From Bacillota bacterium (GTDB lineage Bacteria > Bacillota > Clostridia > Lachnospirales > Lachnospiraceae), in assembly GCA_023439505.1 (NCBI GenBank), contig JAEXNR010000062.1, positions 248,001-312,000 on the forward strand: DNA of 64,000 bases, read 5' to 3'. Positions 9,101-16,486 of this stretch are shown here, in pieces. A program made the translations under genes and the position numbers. Numbering within the stretch: position 1 is the stretch's first letter; the number at the start of each line of letters is the position of its first letter. The notes under the pieces are model-generated. The model was not told the origin of the DNA, did not search any database, and saw nothing but the letters and a program-made list of their open reading frames with translations.

Positions 9101-12100
9101 TATAACGGAGCAAATTCTCTGCTTCAATCAGCTTATTCCAGAAACAATAACGGCGGCGCGTTTAACCTGTCCCTCGATCCCAATATGAAATCAGAGGGTT
9201 CCTATGCATTGAAATTGGATTATAACTATGAGGGTAAAGGTTACGCAGGGGCCACCAAGACTATGGACTATCTAAATCTAAAGGATTATGACGGATTTAA
9301 AATCTGGTATATCGGCGACGGTTCCGGGAATTCGCTGACTTTCCAGATCAAGACAGCGGATGGACTCAGCTGGGAAGCCATCGGTTACATGAACGGTACC
9401 GGAGCAACAGAGCTTTATATGCCCTTTGACTCCTTTGTTGCACCAAGCTGGGATCCCAGGGAAGGAACATTAAATAAAAATCTGAATATTACGGACTTTT
9501 CCATCTACACCAATAAAGTGGGTTCAGGAGCGGAATCAGGGACTATTTACTTTGATGATATCAAAGGTGCTAACTTTATAGATGATTTAAAGGCGGCTGC
9601 AGTAAACATTACAACACAAACCGGACAGGTAATTACACAATTTCCATATACAATAGAAGGAACAGCGAATTATGTAAAGTATATTACCCTGAAAATAGGG
9701 AACAAAACGATCAATATTCCAGTAAATGAGAACGGATCCTGGAGCTATACCATTTTAAAAGCTGATCAAATTTATAATACGCAAAATCTTGCGGTATCTG
9801 CTTCTATTCTGTATCACAATTATAACCGGGATCCGATTTCTACGGACGGTATTACAATGGGGATTCAAGTTGAAGGCAATGAGAAACCTGTTGATGAGGT
9901 TTATGAAAATTACGCTAAAAACGGGGACTTCCAGGGCGGCTTTACAGACTGGAGTGTTGAAGGGTTTACTGTTTCTGACGGGGTTGCCAGTAAATTGGAG
10001 AACGGGGCCTTTGTATGCTGGAGCAATGAAGCATATCAGGGCAGACTGTCTCAGACCTTGACAGTTCCCAACGGAATTTATACCTTAAAAGCGAAAATGA
10101 AGGTAAAGAGTGGGTTTCATGATGCAAGAATGGGACTTGTATCCGGCACAACAACGGTTCTTTCTTCCTTCCTTGATACCCAGGATACAGAAAAATCAAT
10201 TTCACTGGGCAAGACAATTGAAGTTAGAAACCATCAGATTACCATTATCTTTGACGCGGATGCACCTTCCGGTGGTCTGGTTTACATGGTTGATGATGTG
10301 GAGCTGAATAAAATTGGCGAGGTCAATCCGATTGTGAACGGTAATTTTGAACAGGTTGAATCAGAATGGCCCAATCTGCCGATTGACTGGCAGACCTCAT
10401 ATACCGGCGGAGACGGCTGGTCGCCAATCAAAGGGGAGGGCGGAGCGTTTATCGGTTATGCTGATGCTGCCTATACCTTTACACTGTCTCAGAATGTTTC
10501 CGGTTTGGAACCGGGAATATATGCATTAACAGCAGATATCGCTTTGAATGACGGTGGAATTAATTCGATTATTTTTGCAGCAAACGGTAATGGAGTAGAT
10601 GCATCGACAGATATCCTGTCTTCTGTCCAAGCCGGACATGGGGCAAGACTAAGTAATATCACCGTTGGAGAGAATGCAGGTACTGTTACGATATCCATCC
10701 GTGGTGATATTGTTTCCAAAGGTCTTTCCATCGATAATGTTACTTTAACAAAGACAGCTGATCTGCCGCCAATAAATTATGTCACCAATGGTGATTTTGC
10801 CATGGTGAATGAGGAATGGCCGCATCTTCCCCTTAGCTGGAATACAGCATATGAAGGTGGGGATGGGTGGTCCCCAATCAAAGGAGAGAATGGTTCCTTT
10901 ATCGGATATGCTAATAATGCCTATACATTTACGCTTTCCCAGGAGATATCGGGCACAGAGAGCGGGCTCTATCAACTCCTTGCTAATATTAGATTAAATG
11001 ACGGAATTGTAGAAGATGTGGTAATGACGGTGAAGACCGGGGATACCATTCTGGCACAACAGAGTGTCCTAAGCCGTCTGGCTGCCAATACCACAGTTCC
11101 CGTATCCCTTGAGAATATCCCGGTCGGTACAGAAAACATTACGGTAGTTCTATCCGGTACTATCGGTTCGAAAGGACTGGCGATTGATGATGTGGCACTC
11201 CATCGTACCGGTAAGTTACCAGCCATCAATTATGTTCAAAATCCAAGCTTTGAGGCCAATGAAGGTGCAGTAACCGGGCCGTCCATTATTGGATGGACAG
11301 CGGCTGACAGCTGGGGCACGGGAGAGCTGAGTAAGACAGAAGCAGGCGGCTATGACGGTGCGTATGCATTAAGCCGCTGGTGGTCCGAACCTTATACGGC
11401 TGCCAATACCCAGGTGATCAATGCACTGCCTTCCGGTGTCTATGTTTTAAAAGCATGGGCTATGAGTAAGGCAGCGGAACCGGAGAAGCCATATGAGATA
11501 ACCAAAATTGGAATTAAAGCAGGGGATGCTCCTCTTCAGAGTGTTCAGGTACTTGCTGATCAAAGCTGGAGGCAGTATATCATCGAAAATATCATTATTC
11601 GGGATAATGAGCCGGTATCAATTATGATTGATACCAATGATACCGTCGGAGGTGGTTGGAGTAAAATTGATTTGGTGGAATTAAACAAGGTGGCTGACAT
11701 TGAAGTGACACCGACACCCGACCCAGTGACACCGACACCTGACCCGGTAACACCGACACCTGACCCGGTGACACCGACACCCGACCCGGTGACACCGACA
11801 CCTGACCCGGTAACACCGACACCCGACCCGGTGACACCGACACCGAATCCTGTAACACTTCCTCCTACACCTAGAGATCTGGGATTGCCTCAAATAGAGG
11901 GAGCCGATGGCGGTGGATGGGACAAGGTAGTAAAAGGGATAAAAGAGAAAGATAATGCGCAAATTACTATCTCCATGAATGGAACCACTGTGATTCCAAA
12001 AGAAATTCTGGAAAGTATTAAAGGTGTAGATGCAACAGTTCAATTTGATATGGGCAGCGGTATCTCATGGATCGTAGATGGTAAGAAGCTGAGTGATTTA

Positions 12101-12961
12101 AATTCGCTTAAGGATCTTGATCTGAAAGTAGCGTTGAATTCAGGGCAGGTTCCTGATGAGCTGAAGAATGAATTCAAGGGCAGTAGCGGAACAGAAATAT
12201 CCATTGCTTATGAGGGAAGCTTTGGGTTTGCAGCAACCCTTAAAATCGATATGAAGAAGGAGAATAAGGGAAAGATAGCAAATCTCTTCTATTACAATCC
12301 TCAGACGAAAAAGCTCGAATTGACGACAGCAGCCTTCGTGAAGTCAGATGGTACGGTCGCGTTTGTGCTTACGCACGCATCAGATTATTTCATGGTATTA
12401 GATCAGGGTGTATTGTTTGATGATAAAAATCTTGAGATTGGTGTTGACCCACGCAATCAGACATTATATGTAGGCGGTAATAAAGAAGACAGAGTAAAAA
12501 TTAATGTTACTTTGCCCGAGCTTGTAAAGGAAGCAGAAAATAATAATATATCCAAAGTTTCCATAAAATATGAATCCGAGAATACCGAGGTGGCACTGGT
12601 CACAGCGGCGGGAACCATACTTGCAGAAAATCCCGGCAAGGCTGTAATTAAAACAACAGTAACGGTGGATGGTATCTCAAAAGTATATACAACCAATATC
12701 ACAGTGAAGAAAGCTTTCATTAAACTTATAAAATCCAGTGGTAAAATGAAGCAAGGAGAAAACTTTACTTTTGCAGCACAAGGGTATGGCGTGGATACCA
12801 GTCGTATAACCTGGCAGACTACAAAAAAATCAGTTGTAGTGATTAACAAGAACACCGGTAAAGCTATGGCTAAAACAGCTGGTACTGATTATGTGGTAGC
12901 AAAATCGGGCAAGATCACTGCAAAAGTAAAAGTCATGGTAACTGCACTCGAAAAGAAATGA
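6107..12961 (+). CDS. Secreted giant modular GH5 beta-mannanase
   Basis: Exported enzyme of 2284 residues, very long for a GH5 mannanase. A signal peptide (1 to about 36, ending AKAA) leads into a GH5 barrel (about 45-430) with acid/base Glu246 in WETGNE and nucleophile Glu344 in ILGEFGAY. A fibronectin-like stretch follows (about 440-545). Then come several beta-sandwich modules that look like carbohydrate-binding modules: jelly-roll types at about 860-990 and 995-1160, and NGDF/NGNF-type modules starting near 1267, 1410, 1561 and 1710, the middle two being near duplicates. A linker of seven TPTPDPV units (about 1868-1916) and two Ig-like (Big_2-like) domains close the protein. No sortase or SLH anchor was seen. 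It is controlled by site B and ends at a terminator. The subfamily and the identity of each module are inferred. Confidence 0.9.
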   Translation: MLKMRGKHFLIRMLVLSLITGLISPNTGVTMTAKAADQTTETFLSKYQLLLDTSGGKKFQTEFSNYITADGTRLMDGENELKFVSLNYPQATSDNTWEQTNAIKTIKAMGGNVTRTYTIPVNNGNNTATAYVTGVDEQGKLIFNENALNKLDSLLNICNQYGVRAIIPLVDHWHWVGGIDGYCRLAGIPISTTSSLDPNAWQFYTNETAKDYFKQMITHLMNRTNSVSGIKYKDDPAVICWETGNEIAAYDSTTSPKFPQQWTTDIAAHLKSSGIRQLVLDGKMDATSESLKDPNVDILGSHYYTGYYPDKLRKDTALSFNTGINPIRDGSGDPLPGKPFILGEFGAYTKASDVEKVFSAGMEAGTNGMMMWSLRAHKDGYGYYYHPEDPGNWAAYHWPGFPSGDYYDETNIVRTVYAYANLVNGAASNITEAKQIPIPAPETQEAPLLYPITTVGDIQWRGVVGGAWYEIQRARGENPSEGDWVTIADETDYVYDSGRNWENKAIPCIAGYHDETAVTGEVYSYRLRACNESGSGLWSNVAATEAAKHVVVDNLDMIAVSSSDQNPTEIRNTYSFDHSANVTVSGSVLQNTSGTEGYITYSARIPMTSIEITAKNIPDVAPKIYVSGDDIIYKEVSAAAAGNSFKVDALPEGTYFTRVYIAPNNGCMLDSIKTVYTYSGDPDELYEYSNPAKDALIQDEVFNPADPMYAYKSEHLSMVTDGDVKGLAAVNDQNAVLIYKTGADMTSYRVITYGKNQVQPVVEASMDGETYQAVTAMLNTEHIGNYTRYIFANVDVTEPTRYIKITYTGEPGDVVVGSVEVASGAKRLPMQDRSPVNVLEDGEFYFGSDTKLQAVYEVGASSVSKSLWNADFSSYDVLFAWIKGDNSGNTLTLSLTDHNNVIWTAKKVLAGSSGAMAKFEFKDFTSNIADALQDFSEINNFTMGIEGASGTEIALDATNYYTGNYGVKLGYTKGTVSSAISIDNIYVGSLTKVDDYEGYNGANSLLQSAYSRNNNGGAFNLSLDPNMKSEGSYALKLDYNYEGKGYAGATKTMDYLNLKDYDGFKIWYIGDGSGNSLTFQIKTADGLSWEAIGYMNGTGATELYMPFDSFVAPSWDPREGTLNKNLNITDFSIYTNKVGSGAESGTIYFDDIKGANFIDDLKAAAVNITTQTGQVITQFPYTIEGTANYVKYITLKIGNKTINIPVNENGSWSYTILKADQIYNTQNLAVSASILYHNYNRDPISTDGITMGIQVEGNEKPVDEVYENYAKNGDFQGGFTDWSVEGFTVSDGVASKLENGAFVCWSNEAYQGRLSQTLTVPNGIYTLKAKMKVKSGFHDARMGLVSGTTTVLSSFLDTQDTEKSISLGKTIEVRNHQITIIFDADAPSGGLVYMVDDVELNKIGEVNPIVNGNFEQVESEWPNLPIDWQTSYTGGDGWSPIKGEGGAFIGYADAAYTFTLSQNVSGLEPGIYALTADIALNDGGINSIIFAANGNGVDASTDILSSVQAGHGARLSNITVGENAGTVTISIRGDIVSKGLSIDNVTLTKTADLPPINYVTNGDFAMVNEEWPHLPLSWNTAYEGGDGWSPIKGENGSFIGYANNAYTFTLSQEISGTESGLYQLLANIRLNDGIVEDVVMTVKTGDTILAQQSVLSRLAANTTVPVSLENIPVGTENITVVLSGTIGSKGLAIDDVALHRTGKLPAINYVQNPSFEANEGAVTGPSIIGWTAADSWGTGELSKTEAGGYDGAYALSRWWSEPYTAANTQVINALPSGVYVLKAWAMSKAAEPEKPYEITKIGIKAGDAPLQSVQVLADQSWRQYIIENIIIRDNEPVSIMIDTNDTVGGGWSKIDLVELNKVADIEVTPTPDPVTPTPDPVTPTPDPVTPTPDPVTPTPDPVTPTPDPVTPTPNPVTLPPTPRDLGLPQIEGADGGGWDKVVKGIKEKDNAQITISMNGTTVIPKEILESIKGVDATVQFDMGSGISWIVDGKKLSDLNSLKDLDLKVALNSGQVPDELKNEFKGSSGTEISIAYEGSFGFAATLKIDMKKENKGKIANLFYYNPQTKKLELTTAAFVKSDGTVAFVLTHASDYFMVLDQGVLFDDKNLEIGVDPRNQTLYVGGNKEDRVKINVTLPELVKEAENNNISKVSIKYESENTEVALVTAAGTILAENPGKAVIKTTVTVDGISKVYTTNITVKKAFIKLIKSSGKMKQGENFTFAAQGYGVDTSRITWQTTKKSVVVINKNTGKAMAKTAGTDYVVAKSGKITAKVKVMVTALEKK
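11708..11854 (+). repeat. Seven tandem 21-bp units coding a TPTPDPV linker
   Basis: Seven consecutive 21-bp units inside the GH5 gene, each starting ACACCGACACC and coding TPTPDPV (the last TPTPNPV). Units differ only at a few wobble bases. Because each unit is seven codons, gain or loss by slippage keeps the frame and only changes linker length between the binding modules and the C-terminal domains. Confidence 0.95.
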
Positions 12962-13027
12962 GAAAGCTCAAAGTGTTCCGTGATTTGTGAAAAAACAGCA
13001 ACATTTGGATAAACAGGCATAAGACTT

Positions 13028-13090
13028 GCCACAGTAATGTTTCACGAGGAAAGGATGATATCTTTTGTACATTACTGTGGCATTTTATTT
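13028..13090 (+). terminator. Terminator after GH5 mannanase
   Basis: GCCACAGTAATGT (13028-13040) is perfectly complementary to ACATTACTGTGGC (13069-13081), with a 28-nt loop, followed by ATTTTATTT. It lies 66 bp after the GH5 stop and isolates that gene from the transporter operon. Confidence 0.8.
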
Positions 13091-13125
13091 CAAAATTAAA
13101 ATATCTATCATCTAAAAAGATGTAC

Positions 13126-13174
13126 AGAAATACAAAATTTAGCTGTTTTATACAAAAAGTCTATGCTGTATGAT
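13126..13174 (+). promoter_or_regulatory. Candidate mannan-regulon operator and promoter, site C (binding protein)
   Basis: ATACAAAA occurs at 13130-13137 and again at 13150-13157, exactly 20 bp apart in the same direction, preceded by AGAA as at site A. A -10-like TATGCT (13162-13167) or TATGAT (13169-13174) follows. It is the third copy of the element found before mannan genes. Confidence 0.65.
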
Positions 13175-13228
13175 AATGATAAGGGTTGCAACTCTAATTG
13201 ATGAAAGATAAAAATAGGAGATGGATGA

Positions 13229-14545
13229 ATGAAAAAGATTATCGTTTACTTACTAGTTTTAGTATTTATAATGTCCTCCTTCACGGCCTGCACCAAAAAG
13301 GCAAAGGAAACAACGGATACCCCAACGGCAGAACCAACTAAGGCTGCAGCCTCTGACGATGCAGATGATACAACAAAAGCTCCTGCATTAAGTGGTAAAA
13401 TCACAGTCGCTACCAATATGACCAATATTGTAGACACAACGCTAAAAGATCTTGCCCAAGGCTTTATGGACCAAAATCCTGGTACGGAAATCGTTTATGA
13501 AGCAATCAAAGATTATGAAGAAGTAGTGTCTACCCGTATCTCCGGTGGAGAAGCTCCTGATCTCTATCAGGCAATTGATGGCATGACACCTGATACCTAT
13601 AAGGATTATTTCCTTCCTCTTGATGATTTGGATATTCACTGGGATGATATCTTATTCTCTAAGAATACCCAGGGCAGTGATGGTAAAGTATATGCAATCA
13701 GCGACAGTGTAAACTATACGGGAATTATTTACAATAAGGCTGCGTTCAAAGCGGCTGGCATTGCAAGCGTTCCAAAGACGATGGATGAATTCTGGGATGC
13801 ATGTGGAAAATTAAAAGCCGCGGGCATTATTCCGATGACTACCGCGTTCAAAGATGTATGGCCTATTTATCCATGGACTGACTGGAATATTGCTCAACTG
13901 GCGTGGAATGGTGACAGCAGGGGCAAGAATATTTATGTGAATCAGGATACCATTTATGACGAGACAGAATTAAAATATATGAACATTATCAGAGAGATGA
14001 ATAAGAAGGGATATCTGGAACCTGATATCATGTCTGCGAACTGGGATCAATTAAAGCTGGATCTTTCCCAGGCAAAAGCAGCTATGTATTATGCTGAAAC
14101 CTGGTTCCCTGCACAGCTGGTTGATCTTGGCGCAAAACAAGAGGATGTGGGTATGTTCCCCTTCCCGGAAGCAAAATATGTGTATTCCACCTCAGGAAAA
14201 GCATACGGAATCTCTAAAGACTGTGAAAATCCTGAACTTGCAAAAGCATATCTTAAATATATGATCGAAGGCGGAAAGCATGCAACTGCATGTGCCACCA
14301 TCCCTGCGGATACGAAAGCAGAGATAGATGATCCGTTTGCGGCAGAATTAATGTCTTACGGCGTACCTGCCGGTGAAAGTGATAAAACGGAAACGGCCTT
14401 CCTTGATATAAAGAATGAAATCGAATTAGATGATCAGGCCTTCCTGCTCTCTTATGTACTTGAGACAGATGATGCCAAAGCACAGGCACTTTGCGATGAC
14501 TGGAACAAAAAGTGGGCTGCTGCTCGTGCTGAGATCGTAAAATAA
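13229..14545 (+). CDS. Sugar-binding lipoprotein of ABC importer (mannooligosaccharide likely)
   Basis: Extracellular solute-binding protein family 1, 438 residues, lipid-anchored. The signal peptide ends in a lipobox (SSFTAC) with Cys21 as anchor, followed by a Thr/Ala-rich spacer and the two-lobed binding fold (from about residue 55). The length fits CUT1 family members. GGAGATGG lies just upstream of the ATG. It is the first gene of an operon with two permeases and a chemoreceptor and carries operator site C, so imported mannan fragments are the probable substrate. No ATPase gene is in the operon; a shared MsmK-type ATPase elsewhere is expected, as is common in Firmicutes. Confidence 0.9.
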   Translation: MKKIIVYLLVLVFIMSSFTACTKKAKETTDTPTAEPTKAAASDDADDTTKAPALSGKITVATNMTNIVDTTLKDLAQGFMDQNPGTEIVYEAIKDYEEVVSTRISGGEAPDLYQAIDGMTPDTYKDYFLPLDDLDIHWDDILFSKNTQGSDGKVYAISDSVNYTGIIYNKAAFKAAGIASVPKTMDEFWDACGKLKAAGIIPMTTAFKDVWPIYPWTDWNIAQLAWNGDSRGKNIYVNQDTIYDETELKYMNIIREMNKKGYLEPDIMSANWDQLKLDLSQAKAAMYYAETWFPAQLVDLGAKQEDVGMFPFPEAKYVYSTSGKAYGISKDCENPELAKAYLKYMIEGGKHATACATIPADTKAEIDDPFAAELMSYGVPAGESDKTETAFLDIKNEIELDDQAFLLSYVLETDDAKAQALCDDWNKKWAAARAEIVK

Positions 14546-14561
14546 TAGCAGGACCAAAGGA

Positions 14562-14628
14562 GCTGTTGCAAAAACCAAATCTTCCGGTCAGGTGTTAACG
14601 CTCACCGGAACATTGGTTTTGCAACAGC
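14562..14628 (+). other. Long intercistronic hairpin between binding protein and permease
   Basis: GCTGTTGCAAAAACCAAAT and following bases (14562-14588) pair with ACCGGAACATTGGTTTTGC and following bases (14604-14628) to form a stem of about 25 bp with a few mismatches. No T run follows, so it is more likely a partial attenuator or a 3' mRNA-stabilising element that lets the binding protein be made in excess over the permeases. Confidence 0.7.
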
Positions 14629-14656
14629 CCTGTCTTTAAGGAATGAGGACTAATCT

Positions 14657-15529
14657 ATGAAAAGTAAAATGAAGGATAGAATTACGATAACAGGTTTTCT
14701 GGTTGTACCGGTTATTCTGTTGGTGTTATTTTCTTATTACCCATTGTTTAAATTGTTTCAAATCAGTTTTACCAATTGGAACGGCTTGTCTCCAGAGATG
14801 CATTATATCGGATTAAATAATTATAAGGATGTGCTGGGGGGGAGCCAGTATCTTTCTGCAATCGGCAACAACATGGCTTATATTATGACAGCCATTGTCC
14901 AGCAATTTGTCGGATTGTTTTTGGCAATTCTCCTTGACAGTAATTTGAAATTGAAAAAGACCTTCCGTGCAATCATTTTTATGCCATATATTATTAACGG
15001 TGTAGCGGTTGCCTTCATGTTTAATTATATGTATGATTTTACAAACTCTCCGATTAATACCATACTCAGAGCGATTGGATTGGAGAGCAAAAGCATCCAT
15101 TTCATCAGTACCAGGTATTCCTCTAACTTTGCACTTGCCTTTATCAGCTTTTGGAAATATGTCGGCTTTACCATGGTTATTTTTCTGGCAGCGTTACAGT
15201 CTATCTCCAGGGAGATATATGAAGCGGCAAGGGTGGATGGAGCAGGTTTCTTTAAACTGATCCGATTTATCACCTTACCGAATATTAAGAGCATTTTCCA
15301 AATCTCTATTCTTTTAAGTGTGAACGGAGCATTGCAGGCATATTTTGAACCGTTTATTATCACGAAAGGCGGACCAAACGGGAGAACCCATACCTTTATC
15401 ACAAAATCGCTGGATCTGGCTTTTGGTTTTAATAAATTCGGGAAGGCGGCAGCCATGGGAGTCGTGCTGTTGTTCATAATTCTCATCATTGTCTTGCTGC
15501 AGAGAACGTTTTTAAAGGAGAGAGGATAA
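14657..15529 (+). CDS. Sugar ABC transporter permease, MalF type
   Basis: Integral membrane subunit of 290 residues with about six helices. The N-terminal helix begins near residue 10 (GFLVVPVILLVLFSYYPL). The EAA loop is present (EIYEAARVDGAG, then ITLPNIKS). The family length is normal and the ATG follows a GAGG site. It pairs with the next gene three bases downstream to form the channel for the binding protein at 13229. Confidence 0.92.
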   Translation: MKSKMKDRITITGFLVVPVILLVLFSYYPLFKLFQISFTNWNGLSPEMHYIGLNNYKDVLGGSQYLSAIGNNMAYIMTAIVQQFVGLFLAILLDSNLKLKKTFRAIIFMPYIINGVAVAFMFNYMYDFTNSPINTILRAIGLESKSIHFISTRYSSNFALAFISFWKYVGFTMVIFLAALQSISREIYEAARVDGAGFFKLIRFITLPNIKSIFQISILLSVNGALQAYFEPFIITKGGPNGRTHTFITKSLDLAFGFNKFGKAAAMGVVLLFIILIIVLLQRTFLKERG

Positions 15530-15532
15530 CGT

Positions 15533-16420
15533 ATGAGTGATATCAGATTAGTACGCATAAAAAAAGGGAAAATACAAGACTCCAATACCAATACGTTTAA
15601 GATTGTAAATCCCGTCGGAAAGACACTTTGCTATTTCCTGCTGGCATTTTTTGTTCTCATGGTGTTTGCACCTCTGGCTATTGTGATCAATGTATCCCTG
15701 AAAGATAATTCAGAATATTTAATGAAAGGGGTCTATTCCTTACCGGAGAATCTATTTAATTTTTCGAATTATATCAAAGCTTTTAAAGCCGGCAGATTTG
15801 CAGAAGGATTTAAAAATATAATTATTTTGGTTGGTGTCTGTGTACCCATCTCTATTCTGGTAGGAACTATGGTTGCCTATGCACTTGGGAGATTTGAGTT
15901 TAAGTTAAAGAAGATTTTATTTCTACTTTTCTTGTTTCCGACCTTTGTACCAGGTATGACGGTGACCATTGCGACCTTTACTTTAATTAAAAATCTGGGA
16001 TTATATAATACCATGATGGCCGGAATGATTCTCTACATAGGAACGGATATTATGCAGATTTATATCTTTTTACAATTTATCAGCCAAATTCCCATCGCAT
16101 TGGATGAAAGTGCACGAATAGACGGTGCATCCAGATTGAAGATCTATTATAAGATTATATTACCCCAATTAAAACCGGCCATAGCGACAACAGTAATTCT
16201 CAAATTATTGGGTATTTATAACGATTTCTTTACGCCCTATATGTATATGCCAAAGATAAAGACGGCAGCAACTTCCCTAAACACCTTCGCCGGTGACCGG
16301 ATGGCAGACTGGCCATTAATGTCTTCCGCAATTATTCTAATTGCAATCCCAACGATTATAATTTATATCTTCTTGCAGAATTATATTATCAGCGGTGTCT
16401 CTGACGGAGCGGTGAAATAG
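15533..16420 (+). CDS. Sugar ABC transporter permease, MalG type
   Basis: Second channel subunit, 295 residues, starting three bases after the MalF-type stop with GAGAGGATAAC as ribosome site. Six membrane helices start near residue 28. The EAA loop is DESARIDGAS followed by IILPQLKPA. It is clearly related to the partial permease at the window start. A C-terminal SDGAVK ending is typical of the family. With its partner it imports the ligand of the lipoprotein at 13229. Confidence 0.92.
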   Translation: MSDIRLVRIKKGKIQDSNTNTFKIVNPVGKTLCYFLLAFFVLMVFAPLAIVINVSLKDNSEYLMKGVYSLPENLFNFSNYIKAFKAGRFAEGFKNIIILVGVCVPISILVGTMVAYALGRFEFKLKKILFLLFLFPTFVPGMTVTIATFTLIKNLGLYNTMMAGMILYIGTDIMQIYIFLQFISQIPIALDESARIDGASRLKIYYKIILPQLKPAIATTVILKLLGIYNDFFTPYMYMPKIKTAATSLNTFAGDRMADWPLMSSAIILIAIPTIIIYIFLQNYIISGVSDGAVK

Positions 16421-16465
16421 AGGAAAGTGCATAAGAGGAAAGTGCATAAGGGAAAAATGCAGAAG
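16421..16465 (+). repeat. Tandem 15-bp repeat in front of the chemoreceptor gene
   Basis: AGGAAAGTGCATAAG occurs twice head to tail (16421-16435 and 16436-16450), with a third imperfect copy (GGAAAAATGCAGAAG, 16451-16465). Each copy contains a ribosome-site-like AGGAAA and a GTG. The unit length is a multiple of three, so the frame of the downstream gene is kept whatever the copy number. Confidence 0.85.
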
Positions 16466-16486
16466 AGAAAAGGGGAAGTGAAAAGG

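Noticed and set aside
11708..11854. CRISPR-like appearance of the 21-bp repeats
   Set aside because: The units are contiguous with no spacers, and they code TPTPDPV in frame with the large mannanase.
11622..12043. Antisense open frames over the proline-rich repeat
   Set aside because: They arise because the 21-bp repeat lacks stops on the other strand. They have no ribosome site and consist of repetitive Ser/Val/Arg text mirrored from the GH5 linker.
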